DNA of 64,000 nucleotides from an uncultured Tenacibaculum sp. (GTDB taxonomy: Bacteria > Bacteroidota > Bacteroidia > Flavobacteriales > Flavobacteriaceae). The translations under genes were made by a program, and so were the position numbers. The notes beneath the pieces were generated by a model. It had not been told where the DNA came from and did no database searches. It saw only the letters and a list, made by a program, of their open reading frames with translations. Where the stretch lies: NCBI RefSeq assembly GCF_947495995.1, contig NZ_CANMAX010000004.1, positions 306,710 to 370,709 on the forward strand, in the 5' to 3' direction. Position 1 is the first letter of the stretch; every line of letters starts with the position of its first letter. Of this stretch, positions 26,629 through 36,068 are shown piece after piece.

Positions 26629-28242
26629 ATGCATAAATCATTATCGTTACTACTATTTTTTATTATTTTCCTTTTTTCTACGAATCAAGTTCTAGGTCAA
26701 GATAACGATCCAGATAAAGTTTACGAAAAGGCAATTAAAATTCGTTTAGAACATCCAGATAGTGCGATTTACTTGTTCAGTAAAAGTTATAATAAGTACA
26801 TACAGCAAAAAGATACCATAAAGGCAATTTATAGTATTTTGAATGAAAGTGAGGTTTACGAGAATAATGCAAAATATGCCAAATCATACGAGATTTTGTG
26901 GAAGGCAGTAATTATGCTTGATGAATCTAAAAATGAAAGTTTAAAATCAGTTTTATATCATAGATTAGGAAGAATTTTCTCATATCATAAAAGAGAAAAA
27001 GAATCTATAGAATATTTAAAGAAAGCGTTAAATATTCAAAAAGCAATTACAAAAAAGAATAACTTTTCTAAAGTAAACTTAGTTCCATATTATTATTCTT
27101 TAGTGGCTACGTATAGAGAATTGAATAATGATGCGTTAACAAAAGCTTATTTAGATAGTTGCTACATGTATTACAAAAAGAAAGAATCTTTGGTAGCTAA
27201 AGCTTTTATTGATTTTGAAAAAGCTTGTCAGTTTATAAAGTCAGATAGTAAAAAAGCAATTGAATTGTTGGATGAATTGTATCCTTGGTTTAAAAAGAAT
27301 TCACCGACTTATTTAGTGTTGTTTAATAAGTATAAAGGAGACGCATATTTTGAAATTTCAAAATTTAAAGAGAGTGAAAAATGTTATTTAAATGCTTTAG
27401 AAACATCAAAAAAATATAATAGTCATGTTGATTTTACCGCATTAATATATGGTCAGTTAGCGAAGCTTTATGCTGAAAAAGGGAATTACAAATCAGCATT
27501 TGTTAATTTGAAAAAAGAGAAAGAGTTAGATCAAGAGGTGTTTGATATCCGTAGTGAAAGAAATCAAAACCATATAGAAATTAAAAACGAATATCTGATA
27601 GAGAAAGAAAAGCAAAACCAACTACTGCAAGAGCAATATTTAAAACAGCTTGAGCAAGAAGACAAGATTAAAAACCTACAAAGAATCGTGTTGTTAATCT
27701 CTATTATATTCATATTAGCAATAGGATTTTCATATGTCAAACGTTTAAGGTATAAGCATTTTTCTGAAAGGAAAATGTTAGAAATGAGTAAAGAGTTGGA
27801 GATTAAGAAAAAGAATGAAATGCTAGATCTAAAGAATAAAGAATTAGCAACATCAGCACTGCAAATTATAGAAAAAGATGAGCTATTAAAAATGCTGAAG
27901 AATAAAATTGAAACTGCAAAAACAGACAAGTCTAAAGTTAGTGAAATCAATAATGTTCTAAGAACAATATCTGTAAGTAATAATAAAAACTGGGAGGAAT
28001 TCAAGTTAAGATTTGTTGATGTAAACAAAGAGTTCTACGATAAAGTTTTTGAGCGTTTTCCAAATCTAAGTCAGGGAGATCAAAAGATTTGTGCCTTAAT
28101 AAAACTAAACTTTTCAAGTAAAGATATGGCTAAGCTTTTAGGTATATCTGTTGAGTCTGTCCATACGTCTAGACATAGAATTCGAAAAAAAATGAATTTA
28201 GACAGAAGTATAAATTTAGAAGATTTTATCAATTCAATTTAA
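26629..28242 (+). CDS. Membrane-anchored TPR regulator with C-terminal LuxR-like HTH
   Basis: The 537-residue protein starts with a signal peptide (SLLLFFIIFLFSTNQVLG, then QDND). Tetratricopeptide-like helices fill about residues 30-320 (for example SVLYHRLGRIFSYHKREKESIEYLKKAL). A single membrane helix lies at about 347-363 (IVLLISIIFILAIGFSYV), then a coiled coil, then a LuxR-type helix-turn-helix at the C-terminus (QGDQKICALIKLNFSSKDMAKLLGISVESVHTSRHRIRKK, given here as a motif region). The layout puts a sensor on the periplasmic side and the DNA-binding domain inside. It lies between the gal operon and the AHG operon, both of which carry the same box, so it is the prime candidate activator. 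No enzymatic kinase domain is present. Confidence 0.85.
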   Translation: MHKSLSLLLFFIIFLFSTNQVLGQDNDPDKVYEKAIKIRLEHPDSAIYLFSKSYNKYIQQKDTIKAIYSILNESEVYENNAKYAKSYEILWKAVIMLDESKNESLKSVLYHRLGRIFSYHKREKESIEYLKKALNIQKAITKKNNFSKVNLVPYYYSLVATYRELNNDALTKAYLDSCYMYYKKKESLVAKAFIDFEKACQFIKSDSKKAIELLDELYPWFKKNSPTYLVLFNKYKGDAYFEISKFKESEKCYLNALETSKKYNSHVDFTALIYGQLAKLYAEKGNYKSAFVNLKKEKELDQEVFDIRSERNQNHIEIKNEYLIEKEKQNQLLQEQYLKQLEQEDKIKNLQRIVLLISIIFILAIGFSYVKRLRYKHFSERKMLEMSKELEIKKKNEMLDLKNKELATSALQIIEKDELLKMLKNKIETAKTDKSKVSEINNVLRTISVSNNKNWEEFKLRFVDVNKEFYDKVFERFPNLSQGDQKICALIKLNFSSKDMAKLLGISVESVHTSRHRIRKKMNLDRSINLEDFINSI

Positions 28243-28245
28243 GAG

Positions 28246-28275
28246 AAAAGCAACTAGAAATAGTTGCTTTTTTAT
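28246..28275 (+). terminator. Terminator after the TPR/HTH regulator gene
   Basis: The arms AAAAGCAACTA and TAGTTGCTTTT pair perfectly around a 4-base loop and are followed by further Ts. It begins four bases past the stop codon at 28242, as expected for a rho-independent terminator. Confidence 0.9.
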
Positions 28276-28564
28276 TGTCGTTTTATGTAAAGGTAAAAGT
28301 GATAATCTTAATTTATGGGTTCTTAAATTAAGAATGTATTAAGTAATCGAGTCTTTTTTTGTCATTTCAATATTGAGTTTTAGAGTAAAAATCTTAATTA
28401 AAAATGAACAAAGTAGAATTACAGTATACTTTTTCATGTTTCTTAAACCTTACTTTTAAATCGAAATTTATATGACTGAAAATCTTCTAATGATTAGTAA
28501 ATAAGCTATGAAGCTACATTTTTAGATAGCATTAAAAAATTGCTATATACTTCATAATTAGTAC
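28276..28564. other. Non-coding stretch upstream of the AHG operon promoter
   Basis: About 290 bases without a credible gene lie between the regulator terminator and the direct-repeat box. It is AT-rich. A small palindrome, TCTTAAATTAAGA around 28321-28333, is the only structure noticed. No start codon with a plausible reading frame was found. Confidence 0.5.
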
Positions 28565-28624
28565 TTGTAAAGTTTTTGTCAAGTATCTAAATTAAACTCT
28601 TCGCACTGTTTTCTTCTATTTTTA
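28565..28624 (+). promoter_or_regulatory. AHG operon promoter with direct-repeat regulator box
   Basis: TTGTAAAGTTTTTGTCAAGT at 28565-28584 matches the shared box with one change in the first half site. TATTTTTA at 28617-28624 is a -7-like element 33 bp past the box, leaving a leader of about 100 bases before the first ATG at 28735. It should drive the eight genes of AHG catabolism and perhaps the following hydrolases. Confidence 0.72.
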
Positions 28625-28734
28625 ACTCACTCAAATTATGTAATGAAAGCTGTCATGTTTTTTAGAAGCATTCAGAGTAGTAAATATTAATTACAAAGAG
28701 GTATTCACCTCAACAACAAATCAAATTTAATCAG

Positions 28735-29754
28735 ATGAAAGCAACTCTTTACGAGGGAAATAAAAAACTGTCTTTAGTCAATAAAGAAATAGAAGCACCA
28801 AAAGAAGGAGAGGTAAGAATAAAAGTAGCATATGCAGGAGTTTGCGGAACAGATATGCATATTTATCATGGAATGATGGATGGTAGAGTAGCTATTCCTT
28901 TAACTATTGGTCATGAAATGTCAGGTACAGTTGATGCGGTAGGAAAAGACGTTACAGGTTATAAAATTGGAGATAAAGTTGTCGTTAGACCTTTAGATGA
29001 TAGATTAGCTAAACCATCTGATAAAGGTTTCAATCATATTTGCGAAGAATTAAAATTCATTGGTATTGATAGTCCTGGTGCTATGCAACAATACTGGAAC
29101 GTTCCAGCTTTTACACTTCACAAACTTCCAGATACAACAGATTTAAAATTAGCAGCATTGGTAGAACCACTTTCTGTGGCAACGCACGATGTTCGTATGA
29201 GTGAATTAAAACTGAACGAGTATGCTGTTGTTTTAGGTGGAGGTCCGATCGGAATGCTAATCGCTTTGGTAGCAAAAGAAATGGGAGCTAATGTTATTAT
29301 TTCTGAAGTCAATGAAAGCAGAATAGCTAAAGCAAAAGAAATGGGATTGGAAGCTGTTAGTCCAATAGAAACAGATTTGGTTGCTTATGTAAAAGAAAAA
29401 ACCGAAGGAAGATTAGCTGATGTAGTTTTTGAGGTTGCAGGTGTTCAACCCACACTAGATATCATGACTGAAATAGCTGGAATACGAGGGAGAATTGTTA
29501 TGGTAGCGATTCATGGGCAACCTAAACCTGTAAATCTTTTCAAGTTTTTCTGGAAAGAATTAAAGTTGATAGGAGCAAGAGTTTATGAAAAAGAAGACTA
29601 TGAAAAATCAATCCAATTAATCAATGATAATAAACTTCCATTTTCAGAAATGATAACGGGAGTGGAATCAATTAGTAAAATTCAAGAAGTTTTCGAAGGA
29701 ATTGACAAAAACCCTAATGGGATGAAAACATTAATCGATTGTCAATCCGTATAA
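28735..29754 (+). CDS. Zinc-type alcohol dehydrogenase, likely 2-keto-3-deoxy-L-galactonate 5-dehydrogenase
   Basis: The 339-residue medium-chain dehydrogenase has the catalytic zinc residues Cys37 (AGVCGTD), His60 and Glu61 (IGHEMSG), and the NAD loop VLGGGPIGM. The structural zinc lobe found in most relatives is missing: residues 84-110 hold a single cysteine (Cys103) rather than four. In agar-degrading flavobacteria, AHG catabolism passes through 2-keto-3-deoxy-L-galactonate, whose C5 hydroxyl is oxidised by a dehydrogenase of this type. The next gene, an SDR, would reduce the C5 keto group back with opposite configuration to give 2-keto-3-deoxy-D-gluconate. The role rests on operon context and known pathway logic. 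First gene of the operon. Confidence 0.8.
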   Translation: MKATLYEGNKKLSLVNKEIEAPKEGEVRIKVAYAGVCGTDMHIYHGMMDGRVAIPLTIGHEMSGTVDAVGKDVTGYKIGDKVVVRPLDDRLAKPSDKGFNHICEELKFIGIDSPGAMQQYWNVPAFTLHKLPDTTDLKLAALVEPLSVATHDVRMSELKLNEYAVVLGGGPIGMLIALVAKEMGANVIISEVNESRIAKAKEMGLEAVSPIETDLVAYVKEKTEGRLADVVFEVAGVQPTLDIMTEIAGIRGRIVMVAIHGQPKPVNLFKFFWKELKLIGARVYEKEDYEKSIQLINDNKLPFSEMITGVESISKIQEVFEGIDKNPNGMKTLIDCQSV

Positions 29755-29765
29755 AAATATAATCG

Positions 29766-30536
29766 ATGGGAATATTAAACAAATTTAGTTTAGAAGGTAA
29801 AACAGCATTAGTAACAGGTTGTAAAAGAGGAATAGGTAAAGCAATGGCTGTTGCATTAGCAGAAGCTGGTGCAGATATAATTGGAGTTTCTGCTTCATTA
29901 GAATTAGAAAATAGTAATGTAGAGAAAGAAGTTGTTGCAACTGGAAAATCTTTTAAAGCTTATCAATGCGATTTTGGAGATAGAAAAGCTTTATATGAGT
30001 TTATCAAACAAGTGAAAGAAGATTTTCCCAAAGTAGATATTCTTGTAAACAATGCAGGAACCATTTTACGAGCTCCTGCTGTAGAACATTCAGATGAATA
30101 TTGGGATAAAGTAATTGAAATCAATCAATCTGCGCAATTCATTTTGACTCGAGAATTTGGTAAAGAAATGGTGAAAAGAGAAGAAGGTAAAATTATTTTT
30201 ACAGCCTCTCTATTAACTTTTCAAGGTGGAATTACAGTACCGGGATATGCAGCAAGTAAAGGTGCAGTCGGACAATTAACTATGGCTTTTGCTAACGAAT
30301 GGGCAGGAAAAGGAGTAAATGTAAATGCAATTGCTCCAGGTTATATTTCTACAGATAATACCGAAGCTTTAAGAAATAATCCAGAAAGAGCAACTTCAAT
30401 TTTATCTAGAATTCCCGCTGGAAGATGGGGACAACCAGAAGATTTTGCAGGTCCAGTAGTGTTCTTAGCCTCTAAAGCATCAGACTACATGAGTGGCTCT
30501 GTAATGCTTGTAGATGGCGGATGGATGGGAAGATAA
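29766..30536 (+). CDS. Short-chain dehydrogenase, likely 2,5-diketo-3-deoxygluconate/galactonate 5-reductase (KduD-like)
   Basis: The 256-residue classical SDR has the cofactor motif TGCKRGIGKA (residues 17-26), NNAG (95-98), and the catalytic Ser148, Tyr161 and Lys165 (PGYAASKG). The C-terminal PAGRWGQPEDFAGPVVFLAS resembles KduD and gluconate 5-dehydrogenases. In this operon the fitting job is reduction of 2,5-diketo-3-deoxy-L-galactonate to 2-keto-3-deoxy-D-gluconate, the substrate of the kinase encoded further down. It starts 11 bases after the dehydrogenase. The exact substrate is inferred. Confidence 0.85.
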   Translation: MGILNKFSLEGKTALVTGCKRGIGKAMAVALAEAGADIIGVSASLELENSNVEKEVVATGKSFKAYQCDFGDRKALYEFIKQVKEDFPKVDILVNNAGTILRAPAVEHSDEYWDKVIEINQSAQFILTREFGKEMVKREEGKIIFTASLLTFQGGITVPGYAASKGAVGQLTMAFANEWAGKGVNVNAIAPGYISTDNTEALRNNPERATSILSRIPAGRWGQPEDFAGPVVFLASKASDYMSGSVMLVDGGWMGR

Positions 30537-30560
30537 AATAAACTTTAAAACAACTAAATC

Positions 30561-32015
30561 ATGTCAACAGTAAAAGAATATCAATTATTTATAAATGGCG
30601 AGTGGAAAAAATCGTCATCTGGAGAAACTATAAATGTTGTTTGTCCTGCAACAGAAGAAATTGTTGCAACAGTTCAAAATGGAACACCAGAAGAAGCTGT
30701 AGAAGCATTAAAAGTTGCTGAAAAAGCACAGAAAGAATGGAGGAAATTACCTGCTCGTACAAGAGGAGAGTACTTATATAAATTGGCAGATGAAATTGAT
30801 GCAGAATCTGATGGCTTGGCTAAACTTTTAGTAAAAGAGCAAGGAAAATTATTAAAAGTCGCTAAGATGGAAGTTGCGGTCACAGCTTCGTTTATCAGAT
30901 ATGCAGCTGAGGGAGCAAGAAGAATTGAAGGAGATATTATTCCTTCTGATAATCCAAATGAACAAATTTGGATTCAAAAAATTCCAAGAGGTGTTGTAGT
31001 AGCTATCACTGCTTGGAATTTCCCTTTAGCTTTAGCAGGTAGAAAATTAGGTCCAGCTTTAGTAGCTGGAAATACTGTTGTTATTAAACCAACTTCAGAA
31101 ACACCATTGGCTACATTAGAGTTAGGAGATTTAGCAAATAAAGTTGGAATTCCTGCTGGAGTTATCAATATTTTAACTGGACCAGGAAGAGCTATGGGAA
31201 ATGCTCTTGTAGAAAATCCAATAACAAAAATGGTGACAATGACGGGTTCTACACCTGTTGGACAACAAATCGCCAGAAATGCTGCTCAAAATTTAACTCA
31301 TGTACAGTTGGAGTTAGGAGGAAAAGCTCCCTTCATTGTATTTGAAGATGCAGATATAGATGCAGCTGCAGAATCGGCTTTGCATTCTAGATTTGATAAT
31401 TGCGGACAAGTATGTACTTGTAATGAAAGGATGTATGTACACGAAGGAATTTATGATGAGTTTATGGAAAAGTTCATTGCTAAAGTGGAAGAACTTAAAG
31501 TTGGTGACCCTATGTTGGAAGAAACCGATATGGGACCAAAAGTAAATGCTTCAGAGTTAAAAAACATGGAACATTTAGTTGCGGTTAGTTTAGAAGAAGG
31601 AGCAACATTAGCAACAGGAGGAAAACGACCAGAAGGAACTCAATTTGAAAAAGGTTTTTGGTTTGAACCTACAGTATTGACTGACGTAACGCAAAAAATG
31701 ACGATTGTTCATGAAGAATCTTTCGGTCCAATTTTACCAGTTTTAAAATTCAAAACATTTGAAGAAGTAATAGATTATGCTAACGATTGTGATTATGGTT
31801 TAGCAGCTATGGTATTTACAAACGATATCAGCACGATTATGAAATGTAATGAAGAACTTGAGTTTGGAGAAATCTATGTGAATCGTGGTCACGGAGAGCA
31901 ACATCAAGGTTTTCATAACGGATATAAATTATCAGGTTCTGGTGGTGAAGATGGAAAGTATGGTTTCGAGCAATATTTAGAAAAGAAAACTTTCTACGTA
32001 AGACATAAAGCATAG
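30561..32015 (+). CDS. Aldehyde dehydrogenase, likely 3,6-anhydro-L-galactose dehydrogenase
   Basis: The 484-residue enzyme belongs to the NAD(P)-dependent aldehyde dehydrogenase superfamily. [47 protein letters not shown] and the nucleophile in [10 protein letters not shown] (Cys285) are all present, along with [12 protein letters not shown]. Length and motifs are like lactaldehyde and succinate-semialdehyde dehydrogenases. Its neighbours, an anhydrogalactonate cycloisomerase-like enolase and GH117, indicate that the substrate is AHG, giving 3,6-anhydro-L-galactonate. It lies 24 bases after the SDR and five before the cycloisomerase. Cytoplasmic. Confidence 0.9.
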   Translation: MSTVKEYQLFINGEWKKSSSGETINVVCPATEEIVATVQNGTPEEAVEALKVAEKAQKEWRKLPARTRGEYLYKLADEIDAESDGLAKLLVKEQGKLLKVAKMEVAVTASFIRYAAEGARRIEGDIIPSDNPNEQIWIQKIPRGVVVAITAWNFPLALAGRKLGPALVAGNTVVIKPTSETPLATLELGDLANKVGIPAGVINILTGPGRAMGNALVENPITKMVTMTGSTPVGQQIARNAAQNLTHVQLELGGKAPFIVFEDADIDAAAESALHSRFDNCGQVCTCNERMYVHEGIYDEFMEKFIAKVEELKVGDPMLEETDMGPKVNASELKNMEHLVAVSLEEGATLATGGKRPEGTQFEKGFWFEPTVLTDVTQKMTIVHEESFGPILPVLKFKTFEEVIDYANDCDYGLAAMVFTNDISTIMKCNEELEFGEIYVNRGHGEQHQGFHNGYKLSGSGGEDGKYGFEQYLEKKTFYVRHKA

Positions 32016-32020
32016 TTTTT

Positions 32021-33112
32021 ATGAGTACAGCAATAAAAAATATTGAAGTTAAACTTTTCGAAGTTCCTCTGCCAGAAGTACTTTCTGATGCTAAGCATGG
32101 AGATCATTATCATTTTGAGTTAGTCACAGTAACGATTACTCTAGAAGATGGTTCTGAAGGTACTGGTTATACTTATACTGGAGGAAAAGGAGGTTACGCA
32201 ATTAAAGCAATGATAGAGCATGACTTTACAAACGCTTTAATTGGCAAAGATGGAACAGACATAGAAGCAATTTATGAGTTTTTAGAATGGCATATTCACT
32301 ACGTTGGTAGAGGAGGTATAGCATCTTTTGCGATTTCTGCAGTAGATATTGCGTTATGGGATATTCGTTGTAAAAAAGCCAGTCAACCTTTATGGAAAAT
32401 GTCTGGTGGAACTTCAAATACTTGTAAAGCATATTGTGGAGGTATCGATCTAATGTTTCCTATTGAAAAGTTGTTGAAAAACATGGATGATTATATATCT
32501 AGAGGTTTCAATGCAGTAAAAATTAAAATAGGAAAAGAAAATTTAGACGAGGATATAGAACGAATTAAAGCTGTTCGAAATCATATCGGACCAGATATCA
32601 CTTTCATGGTAGATGCAAATTATTCTATGACCAAAGAAAAAGCTATTGAAGCGATAACACGTTTTAAAGAATTTGATATTACTTGGTTTGAAGAACCAAT
32701 TATTCCAGATGATTACAAAGGATATGGTGAAATTGTAGACAAAACAGGTTTTCCTTTAGCAATGGGAGAAAACTTACATACAATCCACGAGTTTGAATAT
32801 GCAATGGATCAAGCAAAGCTTTCTTTTATACAGCCTGATGCTTCTAATTGCGGAGGAATTACAGGTTGGTTAGCAGCTGCAAAATTGGCAAAGGAAAACA
32901 ATATTCCTGTGTGTTCACACGGAATGCAAGAATTACATGTGAGTTTGGTTTCAGCTCAACCGAATGCTGGATGGTTAGAAGTACACAGTTTTCCGATTGA
33001 TGAATATACGAAACGACCTTTAGTGGTAGAAAATTTTAAGGCTGTGGCTCCAAGCACTTCCGGGGTTGGAGTAGAGTTTGATTGGAAAAAGCTACAGCCA
33101 TTTAAAAAGTAA
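32021..33112 (+). CDS. Enolase-superfamily protein, likely 3,6-anhydro-L-galactonate cycloisomerase
   Basis: The 363-residue protein has the mandelate-racemase/muconate-lactonizing fold: an N-terminal capping domain, then a barrel with KIKIG, the metal ligands in [18 protein letters not shown] and [24 protein letters not shown], and a C-terminal [11 protein letters not shown]. In agar degraders this family member opens anhydrogalactonate to 2-keto-3-deoxy-L-galactonate. Other members dehydrate galactonate and similar acids, so substrate assignment rests on the aldehyde dehydrogenase before it and the GH117 gene after it. Cytoplasmic. Confidence 0.88.
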   Translation: MSTAIKNIEVKLFEVPLPEVLSDAKHGDHYHFELVTVTITLEDGSEGTGYTYTGGKGGYAIKAMIEHDFTNALIGKDGTDIEAIYEFLEWHIHYVGRGGIASFAISAVDIALWDIRCKKASQPLWKMSGGTSNTCKAYCGGIDLMFPIEKLLKNMDDYISRGFNAVKIKIGKENLDEDIERIKAVRNHIGPDITFMVDANYSMTKEKAIEAITRFKEFDITWFEEPIIPDDYKGYGEIVDKTGFPLAMGENLHTIHEFEYAMDQAKLSFIQPDASNCGGITGWLAAAKLAKENNIPVCSHGMQELHVSLVSAQPNAGWLEVHSFPIDEYTKRPLVVENFKAVAPSTSGVGVEFDWKKLQPFKK

Positions 33113-33118
33113 AAGTAC

Positions 33119-34237
33119 ATGAGTAACAACATAACAGAAAAGCAGTTAGATTTTCTAGGAATAACAAATCAAGATAAGTTAAGTGCAGCCAGTAAAAGAG
33201 CATTAAAATGGCCTATTGATTTAGGAAATGAATGGTTTTTTGAATACGAAGTAGAAAATTTAAAAGGAGACTTAGCATACGAAGAAGGTGTTGTGAGAAG
33301 AGATCCTAGTGCGATGATAAAACACGATGAAAAGTATTTTGTATGGTATTCTAAGTCTGTTGGTCCAACAGATGGTTTTGCAGGAGACATAGAAAAGGAA
33401 AAAGTATTTCCATGGGACAGATGTGATCTTTGGTATGCTACTTCTTATGATGGAATCACATGGAAAGAAGAAGGTGTAGCAGTAAAAAGAGGAGAAAAAG
33501 GAAATTACGATGATAGATCTATTTTTACTCCAGAAGTTATGGAACACGATGGAAAATATTACTTAGTGTATCAAACCGTAAAATCTCCATACAATGTTAG
33601 AGTTAAAAATCAAGTAGGTTTAGCTTGGGCAGATTCTCCACACGGACCTTGGATAAAATCAGAAGAACCAATTTTAAGTCCAGCTGATAATGGAGTTTGG
33701 CAAGGAGATAAAGACAATCGTTTTATGGTAGAAAAGAAAGGAGATTTCGATAGTCATAAAGTTCACGATCCATGTATTATTCCTTATAACAATAAATTCT
33801 ATTTGTACTACAAAGGAGAGCAAATGGGAGAAGCAATTACGTTTGGAGGAAGACAAATAAGACATGGTGTTGCAATTGCAGATAATCCTAAAGGTCCTTA
33901 CATAAAGTCAGAATACAATCCAATTTCAAATAGTGGTCATGAGATTTGTGTTTGGAAATATAACGGAGGAATTGCTTCTTTAATAACGACTGATGGCCCA
34001 GAAAAAAATACGGTTCAGTGGGCTTCAGACGGAATTAATTTTGACATCAAAGCTGTAGTAAAAGGTGCGCCACATGCAATCGGATTGAATAGAACAGCAG
34101 ATATAGAGAAAGAACCTTGTGAAATTCTTCGATGGGGATTAACTCATGAATACATGAATGACGATTATCAGTATATCAGAAGATTTACAACATGGAAAAT
34201 GAAACATCATACCGCAAAAGGAGAAAGGGGAGAATAG
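33119..34237 (+). CDS. GH117 alpha-1,3-L-neoagarooligosaccharide hydrolase
   Basis: The 372-residue five-bladed propeller enzyme has the GH117 hallmarks VRRDPSAMI (Asp62), [48 protein letters not shown] and a late [15 protein letters not shown]. It removes the non-reducing-end 3,6-anhydro-L-galactose from neoagarooligosaccharides, yielding AHG and D-galactose from neoagarobiose. It is embedded among the AHG-catabolic genes: six bases after the cycloisomerase, with its stop abutting the kinase ATG. No signal peptide is present, so it looks cytoplasmic, which implies uptake of neoagarobiose or longer products. One of the secure diagnostic genes for an agar locus. Confidence 0.95.
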   Translation: MSNNITEKQLDFLGITNQDKLSAASKRALKWPIDLGNEWFFEYEVENLKGDLAYEEGVVRRDPSAMIKHDEKYFVWYSKSVGPTDGFAGDIEKEKVFPWDRCDLWYATSYDGITWKEEGVAVKRGEKGNYDDRSIFTPEVMEHDGKYYLVYQTVKSPYNVRVKNQVGLAWADSPHGPWIKSEEPILSPADNGVWQGDKDNRFMVEKKGDFDSHKVHDPCIIPYNNKFYLYYKGEQMGEAITFGGRQIRHGVAIADNPKGPYIKSEYNPISNSGHEICVWKYNGGIASLITTDGPEKNTVQWASDGINFDIKAVVKGAPHAIGLNRTADIEKEPCEILRWGLTHEYMNDDYQYIRRFTTWKMKHHTAKGERGE

Positions 34238-35284
34238 ATGAAGAAAGTTGTAACATTTGGTGAGATTTTATTACGATTATCACCTCCAGGATATTTAAGA
34301 TTCTCTCAAGTTAACAGTTTAGATGTTCAATTTGGAGGAGGTGAAGCCAATACTGCTGTTTCATTAGCTAATTATGGAGTTAACGTAGATTTTATTACAA
34401 GAATTCCAGATAATGATATTGCACAATGTGCTTTAATGGAAATGCGAAAAAGAGGTGTTGGTACTAGTAATGTCATTTACGGAGGAGATAGATTAGGTAT
34501 TTATTTTTTAGAAAACGGAGCTGTTAGTAGAGGAAGTAAAGTTGTTTATGACAGAGAGAATTCTGCAATGTCTCAAATTAAATCAGGAATGACCGATTGG
34601 GATTTTGTGCTAAAAGATGCAACGTGGTTTCATTGGTGTGGTATTACTCCGGCGATTTCTCAAAGTGCAGCTGAAGCTTGTTTAGAAGCAGTAAAAGCTG
34701 CTTCAGCAAAAGGATTAACTATTTCAACTGATTTTAATTACCGTGCAAAACTTTGGAAGTATTGTAATCATGAAACTCGACAGAAAATCATGACTGAACT
34801 AACTTCGTATAGTACTATTATTTTAGGTAGTGAATACGACGCAAAAATGTTCTTCAATATTCTTCCAGATGAGGTTTCAACAACATTAAATACATCAGAA
34901 AAGAAGAGAGAAGAATTCTTATCTATTTGTAAAAAAATACAAGAACAATTTCCAACTATAAAGAAGATTATAAAAACAGAACGTGGTTCTATATCAGCAT
35001 CGCACAATACCTGGGGGGGAATTTTATTTGATGGTGCTAAATTATATGAATCTCCGAAGTATGAAATAACAGATATCGTTGATCGAGTTGGAGGAGGTGA
35101 TTCTTTTATGGGCGCATTAATTTATGTCTTATTAGAAAATATGAATGACAACCAAAGAGCATTAAACTTTGCTACGGCAGCATCTTGTTTAAAACATACA
35201 ATTAAGGGAGATGTGAATTTAATGACTGTAGAAGAAGTTGAAAAACTCATGGAAGGTGACGCTTCAGGTAGAGTTTCAAGATAA
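34238..35284 (+). CDS. kdgK: 2-keto-3-deoxygluconate kinase, PfkB family
   Basis: The 348-residue ribokinase-like sugar kinase has the N-terminal FGEILLRLSPPGYLRFSQ, QFGGGEANTAVSLANYG, and the catalytic loop VDRVGGGDSFMGAL with the base Asp288. It phosphorylates 2-keto-3-deoxygluconate (or the galacto form) at C6. Its start codon directly abuts the GH117 stop. An aldolase gene follows, so the kinase-aldolase pair completes conversion to pyruvate and glyceraldehyde-3-phosphate. Some family members use other sugars; the operon supports KDG. Confidence 0.92.
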   Translation: MKKVVTFGEILLRLSPPGYLRFSQVNSLDVQFGGGEANTAVSLANYGVNVDFITRIPDNDIAQCALMEMRKRGVGTSNVIYGGDRLGIYFLENGAVSRGSKVVYDRENSAMSQIKSGMTDWDFVLKDATWFHWCGITPAISQSAAEACLEAVKAASAKGLTISTDFNYRAKLWKYCNHETRQKIMTELTSYSTIILGSEYDAKMFFNILPDEVSTTLNTSEKKREEFLSICKKIQEQFPTIKKIIKTERGSISASHNTWGGILFDGAKLYESPKYEITDIVDRVGGGDSFMGALIYVLLENMNDNQRALNFATAASCLKHTIKGDVNLMTVEEVEKLMEGDASGRVSR

Positions 35285-35375
35285 ATAACAGAAAAAAATA
35301 GTAGTAATTATAAAAATACGGTAAGTCTGTGAGATGTTACTGAGGGTTCTTATATCAAAAATTTAAAGATTAAAA

Positions 35376-36053
35376 GTGGCAAAGTATTCAAGAATAGAAG
35401 TAATAAATACCATGATAAATACGGGTTTAGTGCCACTTTTTTATCATGAAGATATCAATTTAAGCAAGCAAATATTAAAAGCATGTTATGATGGTGGAGC
35501 ACGATTATTAGAATTTACTAGTAGAGGTGATTTTTCGCATCAAGTATTTGAAGAATTAAATAAATACGCATTAAAAGATTTACCAGGAATGATATTAGGA
35601 GTTGGTTCTATTACAGATGCAGGTTCTGCTTCTTTATACATGCAATTAGGAGCAAACTTTATCGTAACTCCTGTTTTAAGAGAAGACATAGCAAAGGTTT
35701 GTAATAGAAGAAAAGTATTATGGTCTCCAGGTTGTGGAAGTTTAACTGAAATAGCAAACGCAGAAGAATTGGGTTGTGAAATTGTAAAACTATTCCCTGG
35801 AGGAATTTACGGTCCCAATTTCGTGAAAGCTATAAAAGGACCTCAACCTTGGACGATGATTATGCCTACTGGTGGTGTATCTACAGAAAGAGAAAATTTA
35901 GAAGCTTGGTTTAAAGCTGGTGTTACTTGTGTTGGTGTTGGATCGAAATTAATTTCTAAAGAAATTATTCAAAGTAAAGATTTTAACAAGCTAGAGAAAA
36001 CAGTAAAATCAACAATCGATTTAATAAAAGAATTAAAAACAACCTATATCTAA
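35376..36053 (+). CDS. eda: 2-keto-3-deoxy-6-phosphogluconate aldolase
   Basis: The 225-residue class I aldolase splits KDPG into pyruvate and glyceraldehyde-3-phosphate. The Schiff-base lysine sits in EIVKLFPGG (Lys138), and the barrel motifs FIVTPVL, SPGCGSLTEIANA and PTGGVSTEN-like (PTGGVSTERENLEAW) are present. The start is GTG at 35376: an in-frame stop lies only four codons upstream and no ATG is near, so this is the only reasonable start. A 91-base gap without a gene separates it from the kinase, unlike the other close junctions in this operon. The family is clear. Confidence 0.92.
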   Translation: MAKYSRIEVINTMINTGLVPLFYHEDINLSKQILKACYDGGARLLEFTSRGDFSHQVFEELNKYALKDLPGMILGVGSITDAGSASLYMQLGANFIVTPVLREDIAKVCNRRKVLWSPGCGSLTEIANAEELGCEIVKLFPGGIYGPNFVKAIKGPQPWTMIMPTGGVSTERENLEAWFKAGVTCVGVGSKLISKEIIQSKDFNKLEKTVKSTIDLIKELKTTYI

Positions 36054-36068
36054 AAACTTAAAAAGAAT

